DNA of 63,069 nucleotides from the NCBI GenBank assembly GCA_902768785.1, contig CACXMM010000024.1, forward strand, positions 1 to 63,069. The letters are read 5' to 3'. The position numbers and the translations under genes are program-made. Positions 53,076 to 62,243 of this stretch are shown here, piece after piece. The first letter of the stretch is position 1; each line of letters opens with the position of its first letter. The notes below the pieces were generated by a model that did not search any database, was not told the DNA's origin, and was given only the letters and a program-made list of their open reading frames with translations. This stretch comes from an uncultured Prevotellaceae bacterium. GTDB lineage: Bacteria; Bacteroidota; Bacteroidia; Bacteroidales; Bacteroidaceae.

Positions 53076-54647
53076 ATGGCAAAGAAAGTTATAAAAGAGA
53101 AGTCTATAGAAGACCGTATATGGGACAGCGCGAACAAGCTTCGTGGCAATCTCACTGCATCTGAATATCAGAATGTGGTACTGGGTCTCGTTTTCCTTAA
53201 ATATATCAGCGATTGCTTCGAGAAGCGTTACAAAGAACTTGTTGAAGAAGGCGATGGCTTCGAGGAAGATCGCGACGAATATACAGCAGAGCATGTGTTC
53301 TGGGTGCCTCAAGATGCTCGTTGGAATGTCATAGCCAGCAAGGCACATAGTCCTGAGATTGGACAAGTCATTGACCACGCCCTTGAAGAGATTGGCCGTG
53401 AGAATCCTCGCTTGAAGAAGGTGATGCCCAACAACTACTCTCGTCCTGAGATCGACAAGATTCGCTTGGGCGAGGTGGTTGAAATCTTCGACAACATGGA
53501 TATGCATGCACAAGGAGAAGGGCTTGACCTCTTTGGACGAGTGTATGAATACTGCCTGCAGAACTTTGCAACAGAAACCCAACAGTCAGGAGGTGAATTC
53601 TATACACCTTCGTGTATTGTCCGCACGATTGTAGAAGTGCTTCAGCCTTTTGAAGGTCGTGTCTATGACCCAGCCTGTGGCTCGGGTGGTATGTTTGTGC
53701 AGAGTGCCAAGTTCGTACAGCAGCATCAGGGCAATCTCCGTAATGTCACCATCTATGGTCAGGAGTTCAACGCCAACACTTGGAAGATGGCACACATGAA
53801 CCTTGCCATTCGTGGATTGGAGGCAGACCTGGGCGATAGTTGGGGCGACTCCTTTGGCGATGATAAGCATGCCACCAAGAAGTTCGACTTCATCATGGCT
53901 AATCCACCATTTAATATGAGTGAATGGGGAGCAAGCCGTCTGGCTGATGATGTGCGCTGGAAGTATGGCGTTCCACCAGAGGGTAATGCCAACTATGCCT
54001 GGATTCAGCACATGGTGCATCACCTCTCGCCGACAGGTCGCATCGGTCTTGTGCTTGCTAACGGCTCTTTGACGACAACATCAGGAGGCGAAGGCGATAT
54101 CCGCAGGCGATTGATTGAGGCAGACTTGGTGGAGGGCGTCATTGCGATGCCCAATCAGCTGTTCTACAACGTGTCTATCCCTGTCTGTGTCTGGTTCTTC
54201 AATCGTAAGAAAAAGAATCCAGGTAAGGTGCTCTTCATCGATGCCAGAGAGATGGGCATGATGGTGGATCGCACCCATCGGGAACTCAGCGACGACCTTG
54301 TACGTTATGATACCGTCAAGAAAGAAGACAAGCCTTGGGCCAGCCTCCCTGCTGAAGAGTGTGATGTGCAGCGCATTGCTGCCACTTTCCGAGCCTACGA
54401 GAACGGCACCCTTGAAGATGTCAAAGGTTTCTGCAAGGTTGCCACCATCGAAGAGATCGGCAAACAGGACTGGGTGCTCACCCCAGGCCGCTATGTCGGC
54501 ATTGCTGATGAGGAAGAAGATGCAGAGCCCTTTGAGGAAAAGATGGCCCGCCTCACCTCAGAACTCGGCGACCTCTTTGCAGAGAGCCATCGCTTGGAGG
54601 CTGGCATCCGAGAGAAACTCGCTGGGATCGGATTCAACGTGAAATAA
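53076..54647 (+). CDS. hsdM: Type I restriction-modification methyltransferase HsdM
   Basis: 523-residue N6-adenine methyltransferase subunit. The N-terminal helical HsdM domain (about 10-145) precedes the catalytic domain with the AdoMet motif DPACGSGGMF (198-207) and catalytic NPPF (276-279). With HsdS it methylates one bipartite recognition site; with HsdR added it restricts unmodified DNA. First gene of the island hsdM-fic-hyp-hsdS-fic-hsdR, with a good promoter upstream. Complete and apparently functional. Confidence 0.96.
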   Translation: MAKKVIKEKSIEDRIWDSANKLRGNLTASEYQNVVLGLVFLKYISDCFEKRYKELVEEGDGFEEDRDEYTAEHVFWVPQDARWNVIASKAHSPEIGQVIDHALEEIGRENPRLKKVMPNNYSRPEIDKIRLGEVVEIFDNMDMHAQGEGLDLFGRVYEYCLQNFATETQQSGGEFYTPSCIVRTIVEVLQPFEGRVYDPACGSGGMFVQSAKFVQQHQGNLRNVTIYGQEFNANTWKMAHMNLAIRGLEADLGDSWGDSFGDDKHATKKFDFIMANPPFNMSEWGASRLADDVRWKYGVPPEGNANYAWIQHMVHHLSPTGRIGLVLANGSLTTTSGGEGDIRRRLIEADLVEGVIAMPNQLFYNVSIPVCVWFFNRKKKNPGKVLFIDAREMGMMVDRTHRELSDDLVRYDTVKKEDKPWASLPAEECDVQRIAATFRAYENGTLEDVKGFCKVATIEEIGKQDWVLTPGRYVGIADEEEDAEPFEEKMARLTSELGDLFAESHRLEAGIREKLAGIGFNVK

Positions 54648-54656
54648 AGGCTGATT

Positions 54657-55676
54657 ATGTATATACCACCATTTACAGTTAGTGCTGAGGCCATCAACCT
54701 GATCGCTGAGATCTCAGCTCAGATAGAGCGCTATGCTATCCGTTTGGAACAGGAAGACGGCCTGCGGTTGCGAAAAGCCAATCGTATTAAGACCATCCAT
54801 TCGTCGCTCGCCATAGAAGGTAACACTTTGAGCGAGGACGAAGTGCGTGACATCATAGATGGAAAGAGCGTTGTGGCTCCCATCCGTCAGATTCAGGAGG
54901 TGAAGAATGCTATCCAGACCTACGAGATGTATCCCACACTCGATGCTTTCAAGGAAAAGGATCTTCTGAGAGCGCATAGTGTCATGATGCAGGCGCTGGT
55001 GGACGATGCTGGTCGATACCGGCGTGGAGGCGTTGGCGTGTATGGTGAAAAGGGATTGGTACACTTAGCGCCTCCTGCTGATCGGGTGCCTCTGCTGATG
55101 AAGGATCTCTTTGACTGGTTGCAACATTCGAAGGATCATCTGCTGATTCGCAGTTGTGTGTTCCACTATGAGTTTGAGTTCATCCATCCGTTTATTGATG
55201 GTAATGGTAGAACAGGCCGCTTGTGGCAGTCGCTGATACTGGGCAAGCTGCACCCGCTGTTCGAGCATCTGCCCGTGGAGAATATGGTTTATAGTAATCA
55301 GCAGCAATACTACGATGCCATTACTGCCAGTAGTAAAGCTGGGCAGTCGGGCCCCTTTATCGACTTTATGTTGGGCGAAATTTATAAGACGCTGAAAGCC
55401 CATCAGGGTGCGCCATTGCAAGGAAAACTGCACGATAAACTGCACGATAAGCTGCACGATAAATTCCCAGAAATGCCCCCAAAAGCCATTGCTGTGCTTG
55501 AAGTCATTCATGCTCATCGTGGTTTTAATGCTGCTGAGATAGGAGAGCAAGTTGGTCTTTCAGAACGTCAAGTCAAGACTTATATAACCCAACTGAAGGA
55601 AGTTGGACTTATAGTCCGTATAGGCAGCAACAAAACAGGTCATTGGGAAGTTATCAGAAAGGAAGAAGGAACATGA
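54657..55676 (+). CDS. Fic-family protein with inhibitory helix and winged HTH
   Basis: 339-residue Fic protein, predicted to attach AMP or another phosphate-containing group to a target protein. The N-terminal inhibitory motif (S/T)xxxE(G/N) is seen at S50-G55 (SLAIEGN), and the catalytic HPFIDGNGRTGR at 177-188 is intact. The C-terminus is a winged-helix-like segment (FNAAEIGEQVGLSERQVKTYITQL). Between them is a perfect KLHD repeat (three copies) encoded by 12-bp units. It sits inside the RM operon, nine bases after hsdM. Target unknown. Confidence 0.9.
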   Translation: MYIPPFTVSAEAINLIAEISAQIERYAIRLEQEDGLRLRKANRIKTIHSSLAIEGNTLSEDEVRDIIDGKSVVAPIRQIQEVKNAIQTYEMYPTLDAFKEKDLLRAHSVMMQALVDDAGRYRRGGVGVYGEKGLVHLAPPADRVPLLMKDLFDWLQHSKDHLLIRSCVFHYEFEFIHPFIDGNGRTGRLWQSLILGKLHPLFEHLPVENMVYSNQQQYYDAITASSKAGQSGPFIDFMLGEIYKTLKAHQGAPLQGKLHDKLHDKLHDKFPEMPPKAIAVLEVIHAHRGFNAAEIGEQVGLSERQVKTYITQLKEVGLIVRIGSNKTGHWEVIRKEEGT

Positions 55677-56290
55677 CGTTCAAGAAGACTGAAAAAGAGA
55701 TCATAAAGGCCATAGTGAAATATGGCGAAAAGGAACATTCGATGGCAAAGGTTCTCAACAAGAGCAAATTGCTGGAGAATAGGGGCCTTGTGATTGCTTT
55801 TGCCAGTAATCGAAGCTATGTCTTTAGTGATAAACAGAAATATGAATGGGAAGATGCTAAAGCCATCAGTTATATTTCAGAACTTATTTCACTCCTTAAA
55901 TACCTTATTGCAAATAGGCTTATCACCATATTGCCTATTAATTTGAGGGAAGTGCATGCGGTGGGGCGTCACTACTCTAAACCATACAGACCTGGATACT
56001 TAGAAGTAGATGATGCTATTCTCGATGTTGATTCAAACATGGGTAACTGGATAGACAAAGCAACTAATGATCAAACATATTGGCCCAGTTGCTTTTCAGA
56101 AAAAGAACTACCCATATCTGCCTATTTGGAATGTTTCTTTTCTGTTAGTCAAGAATTGAAAGATTTGGTTGATAATGACTTTAAAAATGAAGAGCAAATT
56201 CGTTTTGAAAAGCAGCAGCGTTTAACGTGGATATCCATAGCTGTCGCAGGAATAATAGGATTATTGAGTCTAATAAGTAGGTGTAATTAG
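55673..56290 (+). CDS. Hypothetical tail-anchored protein in the RM operon
   Basis: 205 residues of no recognised family. Lysine-rich N-terminus, a mixed soluble body (YISELISLLKYLIANRLI is strongly hydrophobic and could be buried or membrane-associated), and a C-terminal membrane segment (about 186-202, ISIAVAGIIGLLSLIS) with almost no tail, like a tail anchor. ATGA overlap with the fic gene supports coupled translation and sets the start. The gene is visibly richer in A+T than the hsd genes, a sign of separate origin. Possibly an accessory defence component; function unknown. Confidence 0.7.
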   Translation: MTFKKTEKEIIKAIVKYGEKEHSMAKVLNKSKLLENRGLVIAFASNRSYVFSDKQKYEWEDAKAISYISELISLLKYLIANRLITILPINLREVHAVGRHYSKPYRPGYLEVDDAILDVDSNMGNWIDKATNDQTYWPSCFSEKELPISAYLECFFSVSQELKDLVDNDFKNEEQIRFEKQQRLTWISIAVAGIIGLLSLISRCN

Positions 56291-56302
56291 TTTATTGATT
56301 AG

Positions 56303-57580
56303 ATGAAAATGGAAGAGTGGAAAGAATTCAATATATCTGATGTTATAGAAGAAATATCAATGGGACCATTCGGCTCAAACATCAAGGTTGACAATTTTAT
56401 CGATTTTGGTGTACCCGTTTTGAATGGTTCAAACCTGCAAGGTTTCAAGCTTAACGAAGAATCGTTTAATTATGTGTCTCAGGAGAAGGCTGACAGTTTG
56501 GGTAAAGCTAATGCCCATAGAGGTGATATAGTTATTACTCATCGTGGAACTTTAGGACAGATTGTATATATTCCAGAGAATTCTAAATTTGAGCAATATG
56601 TAATATCTCAAAGTCAATTTCGACTAAAATTAAATCAAAGCCTTATAAGGCCAGATTTCTTTGTCTATTTCTTTCATACTCGTTTAGGACAACATCGAAT
56701 ATTGATGAATGCTTCTCAGGTTGGGGTCCCTGCATTAGCAAGACCTACTTCTACCTTTAAAAAAGTAAGTGTTCCTGTCCCACCTATAGAAATACAAAAC
56801 AAAGTAATGGCTATACTCAATTCTATCGATGATAAAATCGCCGTGAATCGTCGTATCTGTGAGAACTTAGAGGCTCAGGCTCAGGCTCTTTTCAAGCATT
56901 GGTTCATTGACTTTGCCCCATTCTTGGACAAGCCAAGCGGCAAAGCCGAGCGCAAAAATGGTCAATTCGTAGAGTCAGAACTTGGAATGATTCCTGAAGG
57001 ATGGAGAGTGGGAAGACTTGATGAACTTGGAGATATTGTAGGAGGCGCAACTCCATCAAAAGCAGAGGATTCATATTATACAAGCAAAGGCATTGCATGG
57101 CTTACTCCCAAAGATTTGTCGAATAAACTGTCAAAATTCACTTCTCGCGGAGAAATCGATTTAACACAAGAAGGGTATAATAGTTGTAGTGCGAAATTGA
57201 TGCCTAAGGGGAGTGTCCTCTTTAGTTCAAGAGCACCAATTGGATACTTAACAATAGCAAAGAATGACATTTGTACCAATCAGGGCTTTAAATCTGTAGT
57301 TCCTAAATATGCAGGAACTGCTTATATTTACTATTTGCTCAAGACCAATACGAAGAGGATAGAAAGCATGTCTTCTGGAACTACATTCAAAGAGGCATCT
57401 GGCTCATTAATGAAATCCTTGGCCGTAATCATCCCCCCAAAGTCTATAATTGATAATTATGAGGCATCTGTCGTTGAAATATTTAAAGAGCAGGAAGTGA
57501 TAGAGGATGAATCCACTCGTCTCTCCACCCTCCGCGATACCCTTCTACCCAAACTGATGTCTGGTCAAATAAAAGTGTAG
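56303..57580 (+). CDS. hsdS: Type I restriction-modification specificity subunit HsdS
   Basis: 425 residues with two target-recognition domains (TRDs). TRD1 is at about 3-165 and TRD2 at about 230-385. The central conserved region has the coiled coil (KVMAILNSIDDKIAVNRRICENLEAQAQALFKHW), and the C-terminal one has its counterpart (DESTRLSTLRDTLLPKLMSGQIKV). The TRDs set the bipartite DNA target; the coiled coils set the spacing. Both TRD coding regions are A+T-rich and the conserved region between them is not, as expected when TRDs are exchanged by recombination. The recognition sequence cannot be predicted. Confidence 0.93.
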   Translation: MKMEEWKEFNISDVIEEISMGPFGSNIKVDNFIDFGVPVLNGSNLQGFKLNEESFNYVSQEKADSLGKANAHRGDIVITHRGTLGQIVYIPENSKFEQYVISQSQFRLKLNQSLIRPDFFVYFFHTRLGQHRILMNASQVGVPALARPTSTFKKVSVPVPPIEIQNKVMAILNSIDDKIAVNRRICENLEAQAQALFKHWFIDFAPFLDKPSGKAERKNGQFVESELGMIPEGWRVGRLDELGDIVGGATPSKAEDSYYTSKGIAWLTPKDLSNKLSKFTSRGEIDLTQEGYNSCSAKLMPKGSVLFSSRAPIGYLTIAKNDICTNQGFKSVVPKYAGTAYIYYLLKTNTKRIESMSSGTTFKEASGSLMKSLAVIIPPKSIIDNYEASVVEIFKEQEVIEDESTRLSTLRDTLLPKLMSGQIKV

Positions 57581-57584
57581 GCTT

Positions 57585-58460
57585 ATGGACAAAGTATCTA
57601 TTCGATTCTATAAAGACCACGAGGTGAGAGCGGTGTGGAGCGAGGAGGATCATAAGTGGTTCTTCTCTGTGCTCGACGTGATTGGTGCCATCAACGAACA
57701 GTCAGACTATGCCAAGACTCGCAACTACTGGAAGTATCTCAAGACGAAACTTCGCAAGGAGGGAAATGAGTTGGTTAGTGCCACTAACCAACTGAAGCTG
57801 CGTGCTGCTGATGGCAAACGATACAATACAGACATGATGGATGCCGAAGGTATCTCAGCACTCGCCAAGGTGATTCCCAACCAGAAGGCCACTGCTTTCC
57901 TCGACTGGTTCGTATATAGCGACAGCTCCATCGACGGACAGAGCAAGAAAAAGGCCTACACCCTCGTAAAAAGTGGGTTGCTTGACTCGCTGAAGCCTGG
58001 GACTATCGAATGTCTGCAGCAGATCCATGCTTACCTCTTTGGCGGTCTCTACGACTTTGCAGGTCAGATTCGTCAAAAAACCATTTGGAAGGATGGCACA
58101 CTCTTCTGTCGTGCTGAGTATCTGATGAAAAATCTGAGTATCATCGAGGCGATGCCTGAAACGACATTCGACGAGATCGTGAATAAGTATGTGGAGATGA
58201 ACGTGGCTCATCCGTTTATGGAGGGCAATGGTCGCTCAACCCGCATCTGGCTCGACTTGATTTTCAAGAAACGCCTGAAGCTGTGCGTGGACTGGAGTAA
58301 GATCTACAAGAAGGAATATTTAGCTGCTATGCGACAGAGCACAACTGATGCCCGCGCCATCAAAGCGTTGCTAAAACAGGCAATGACCGACAAGATTGAT
58401 GATCGCGAGATATTTATGAAAGGTATCGACTATTCATACTACTACGAGCAAACCGATTAA
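57585..58460 (+). CDS. BRO-N-like / Fic fusion protein
   Basis: 291 residues. The N-terminal 110 or so resemble the BRO-N/antirepressor-type domain found in RM and phage loci (FFSVLDVIGAINEQSDYAKTRNYWKYL; RAADGKRYNTDMMDAEGI). The C-terminal part is a Fic domain close to the class III type (LFGGLYDFAGQIRQKTIW, catalytic HPFMEGNGRSTR at 209-220, KGIDYSYYYE end). I cannot find a clear (S/T)xxxE(G/N) inhibitory motif; the C-terminal helix reads STTDARAIK. It lies four bases after hsdS and 13 bases before hsdR. Target unknown. Confidence 0.85.
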   Translation: MDKVSIRFYKDHEVRAVWSEEDHKWFFSVLDVIGAINEQSDYAKTRNYWKYLKTKLRKEGNELVSATNQLKLRAADGKRYNTDMMDAEGISALAKVIPNQKATAFLDWFVYSDSSIDGQSKKKAYTLVKSGLLDSLKPGTIECLQQIHAYLFGGLYDFAGQIRQKTIWKDGTLFCRAEYLMKNLSIIEAMPETTFDEIVNKYVEMNVAHPFMEGNGRSTRIWLDLIFKKRLKLCVDWSKIYKKEYLAAMRQSTTDARAIKALLKQAMTDKIDDREIFMKGIDYSYYYEQTD

Positions 58461-58473
58461 GAGAGCAAAGCCT

Positions 58474-61400
58474 ATGAACGGATATACAGAAAACGAATAC
58501 GAACAGGCGCTTATCGAACTGTTTCAGAGCCTGGAAGGGAAACGGTATCGCTATGTTTATGGCCCTGATATAGAGCGCGACTATAGCAACCCGTTATTGG
58601 ATGATGTGTTGCAAGCCTCCCTGAAGCGCATCAACCCCACATTGCCTGTATCTGCTATAGATGATGCCATCAAGAAACTGCATCAGATAGAGGGCTCGTC
58701 GCTCTATGAGTGCAATTTCAAGTTCACGCAGATGCTGCAGTATGGCATTGAGGTGCAATATACCGATGCCAAGCATCAGGTGAAGACAAAAATCGTTAAC
58801 CTCATAGACTATGAGCACGAAGACGAGAATGATTTCTTGGTGGTGAACCAATACACCATGCACGAACTTGACACCAAGCGCCCTGATATCGTGGTATTCG
58901 TGAACGGCCTGCCTTTGGTGGTCATCGAGTTGAAGTCGCCAAGCAGAGAAGAGACGGATGCCAGCGAAGCCTATCTACAACTGCGTAATTATCAGAAGTT
59001 CATTCCCTCGCTTTTCATCTACAATGCCTTCAACGTGATGAGCGATATGGCGCTTACCAAGATTGGCACGGTAACGGCAAAGGAAGACCGCTACATGGAA
59101 TGGAAGCAGCCTACAGGAGAAGTGGCTGATTATGATATTGCCTTTAAGTCGGTGTTTACTCCAAGGGTGTTTCTTAACCTCCTGAAGAACTATCTGCTTT
59201 TTGATGTGCGTGAAGGAAGCTATGCCAAGATTCTTGCAGGCTATCATCAGTATTATGCCGTAGAGAAAGCAGCCTTAAAGACAGTGGAGGCTGTCAAGGG
59301 CGATGGAAAGATTGGCGTATTCTGGCATACGCAAGGCTCAGGCAAGAGTCTGTCGATGGTATTCTTAGCTCACCATCCTAAAGTGCAACAGATGAATCCC
59401 ACGATTGTGGTGATAACAGACCGCAACGATCTGGACGAACAGTTGTATGGGCAGTTCTCGCGCACTATTGACTTCCTGCGTCAACGACCTGTACAATGTA
59501 CCAGTAGGAATGCGGAGAACGATGATACCTCGCTGAAAGCCATGCTGAAGAACCGCAATTCGGGTGGTATCATCTTTACCACCATGCAGAAATTTGATGA
59601 TTGGGATGGCGCATTGTCAGAGCGTCAGAACATTATCGTGATGACTGATGAGGCACATCGTGGTCAGTATGGTATGGAGGAGAAAGTAGATACTGAGGGG
59701 AATGTGCATATAGGTGCAGCCCGAAAGATTCGCAACTCGCTGCCTCATGCTTCGTACATTGGTTTTACAGGTACTCCTATATCAGATAGAGACAGAGACA
59801 CCCGCGAGGTCTTTGGCGATGATATTGACGTTTACGACATGACTCAGGCAGTAAAGGATGGTGCTACAAGACCTGTCTATTACGAGAGTCGTGTCATCAA
59901 GCTGAAACTCAATGACGAGGTATTGGCTCAGATTGATGCAGAGTATGACCGTTTGAGGGAAGAAGGAGCCTCGGAAACCGACCTTGAAGAGAACAAGAAG
60001 GAGATGTCGCACATGGACGAACTACTGGGTAACGATGTTACTATTAACGACCTCGTGAAAGACATTATCGCTCACTAGGAGGACAACCGCCAATATGTAT
60101 GCTGTGGCAAGGCTATGATTGTGGCTTACTCCCGTCCGATAGCGATGAAGATTTACAAGCGTATCCTTGAACTCCGTCCTGACTGGACAGAAAAGGTGAA
60201 AGTGGTGATGACTGGTGGCAATCAGGACCCAGAGGAGTGGGCAGACGTCATCGGCAGTAAAGCCTACAAGAAAGAACTTGCCAAGAAGTTCAAAGATGAG
60301 GAAGACCCGATGAAGATTGCCATTGTGGTGGATATGTGGCTGACGGGCTTTGATGTGCCTTCACTTGCAACCATGTATGTGTATAAGCCCATGAAAGACC
60401 ACAATCTGATGCAGGCAATTGCAAGAGTAAACCGCGTGTTCCCAGAGAAGGCAGGAGGCTTGATTGTTGACTATGTAGGTATTGCTGCTGCTCTGAAAGA
60501 TGCCATGAAGCGCTATACCAAGCGCGACCAGGACAACTATGGAAATAATGACATCAAGCAGAAAGCATACTCAGAATTCAAAGAGAAGCTGGAGATTTGC
60601 CGTGACCTGCTGCATGGTTATGACTATACCCGTTTTCATCATGGTTCGCCTGCAGAGCGTGCCCAGATTATCAAGGGCGCTGTCAACTTCATGATTGCAC
60701 CTGAGAAAGCCGATGCTTGCAAGATATTCATCAAGAATGCCTCCTTGTTGCGCCAGGCAGTTACGCTTTGCCGTTCTTTGCTCGTTGAGGAAGAACGCTT
60801 TGAGGTCAGCTTCATGGAGTCGGTACGAATTCTGATTATACGACTGCAGAACCCGGGCAAGATTACAAAGAAGGAAATCAACAAGCGTATTGCAGCACTT
60901 ATTGAGCAGAGCGTGCAAAGTGATGGCGTGGTGAACCTTTTCGACGAGCAAACAGAATTCTCGCTCTTTGATGAGAAATTCATGGAAGAGGTGAAGAAGA
61001 TGAAGGAAAAGAATCTTGCAGCGAAACTGCTTGAAGACCTGCTTCGTGGTCGTGTTCGGACAATGACCCGCATCAATATTGTTTCCGGTGAATTGTTCAG
61101 CAATAGATTCAGCGAGACACTTAACCGCTATGTCAATGGACTGATTACTAACGAAGAGGTGATTCAAGAGCTGCTGAAGATGGCTAAGGAAATGATGGAT
61201 GCTGAGCAGCAAGGTAATGAGTTAGGACTATCAAACGAAGAGAAAGCTTTCTACGATGCATTGACTCGTCCGCAAGCCGTGAAGGACTTCTATTCTAACG
61301 ATCAGTTGGTTGAAATGACAAAAGACTTAACTGATATGCTCAGAAAGAACCGCACCATTGATTGGAATCGTAGAGAAGCAGAACGTGCTAATATGCGCAG

Positions 61401-61689
61401 ACTGGTTAAGCGATTGCTGAAGAAATATAAGTACCCGCCTGAGGAAACTGAAGGCGCTATGAACATTGTTTTGAAGCAGTGTGAGCAATGGGCAGACGTG
61501 GAGGAATCACCTGAAGAAAAGCCCTGGCAGGTCATCAAACACTATCCTGAATACCATGAACTGGCAGAACAGGAAGGAAGGATGGCTGCGGAGGATGTTG
61601 TACACAAGATAGAACTCTCCGGCGATGAGTTGTATGTCCTGAGACATAAACTAAAGGGCGATATGGGTACATGTAGTAAAAAACTCTGA
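58474..61689 (+). pseudogene. hsdR: Type I restriction endonuclease HsdR, interrupted by an in-frame TAG
   Basis: One continuous frame of 1072 codons with a TAG at 60076-60078 (codon 535). The first half has the nuclease region (RPDIVVF...VVIELKSP), Walker A TQGSGKS (286-292) and DEAH (392-395). The second half carries motor domain 2 (GFDVPSLATMYVYKP, QAIARVNR) and the HsdM-binding C-terminus. Family members read Tyr at this point (HYEDNRQY), so one base change from TAC or TAT explains the stop. Reinitiation at ATG 60115 would make a second polypeptide. As read, restriction should be lost while methylation remains. The C-terminal codons run into the repeat at 61678-61720. Confidence 0.88.
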
Positions 61690-61910
61690 GTCTCTGAGTC
61701 TTTGTGTTCCAATTCAGTTATTTTGGGGAAACTATATATGATTTGACCCAAGAAAATCTTTATCAAGAATTGGAGAATTTGAGAATTCATTCTCTCATTG
61801 CTTTTCCCTTCGGCCAGCCTTTTTTTTAAACACAGAGACACAGAGACACAGAGTTTTTTCTCTAGATTTTTATCCCTGAGTCTCTGAGTCTTTGTGTTCC
61901 AATTTAGTTA
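61678..61910. repeat. Three copies of a 35-40-bp element in direct-inverted-direct order
   Basis: Copy A (61686-61720) and copy C (61876-61910) are direct repeats, CTGAGTCTCTGAGTC followed by TTTGTGTTCCAATT, with one mismatch in 35. Copy B (61822-61859) reads AAACACAGAGACACAGAGAC, in which CACAGAGA recurs, and is the inverted form, so A and B can pair as a long stem. Copy A contains the stop codon of hsdR. Confidence 0.72.
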
Positions 61911-61914
61911 TCCC

Positions 61915-61995
61915 ACCCTCTATGCCCAGCTGCGCAAGTACAAGACAGTGAACGTCCTGCCCCTCATGTGCCTTTTCCTATATACAATTGTATAG
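61915..61995 (+). pseudogene. Possible remnant of a coding sequence
   Basis: Frame reading TLYAQLRKYKTVNVLPLM then CLFLYTIV-stop, with nearly every third base G or C, as in real genes of this window. It abuts repeat copy C and has no start. No family recognised. It may be the end of a gene whose remainder was lost. The rest of 61690-62243 holds the repeats, a promoter (62014-62045) and a hairpin (62113-62140). Confidence 0.35.
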
Positions 61996-62013
61996 CACAT
62001 TGTATGCCGTTCC

Positions 62014-62045
62014 TTGCAATCGCCTCGCTTTTTCACTACCTTTGC
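62014..62045 (+). promoter_or_regulatory. Promoter of the M15 peptidase gene
   Basis: TTG (62014-62016), a 20-base spacer and TACCTTTGC (62037-62045). The leader is nearly 200 bases and contains a short frame and a hairpin. Confidence 0.7.
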
Positions 62046-62082
62046 ATTGTGTTTTATTCATGACAAAAAAAGATCTATAACA

Positions 62083-62130
62083 ATGAAAAAGGTAACAATG
62101 CAATTATTACTATCGGGCACCGTCGTATGA
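62083..62130 (+). CDS. Possible 15-residue leader peptide
   Basis: MKKVTMQLLLSGTVV followed by TGA, beginning about 30 bases after the predicted transcription start. Its last codons form the left arm of the hairpin at 62113-62140, a layout seen in attenuators. Such a short frame can also arise by chance. Confidence 0.3.
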   Translation: MKKVTMQLLLSGTVV

Positions 62131-62140
62131 TGGTGCCCGA
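62113..62140 (+). promoter_or_regulatory. Leader hairpin TCGGGCACC / GGTGCCCGA
   Basis: Perfect 9-bp stem with a 10-base loop between promoter and coding region. It is not followed by a T run, so it is unlikely to be a simple terminator. It may be an mRNA-stability or attenuation element. Confidence 0.55.
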
Positions 62141-62243
62141 AAAGTGGTGTCTCATCCACGTCCGCCCAGGGCATTTCTTTTCTATCAAAATCAACCTAAT
62201 TTATCAACTGTTTTTTATGAATATTATTGACATGGAGGAACCG

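Noticed and set aside
58474-61689. Frameshift in hsdR or two separate genes
   Set aside because: Both halves are in one continuous frame; the only defect is the TAG at 60076-60078.
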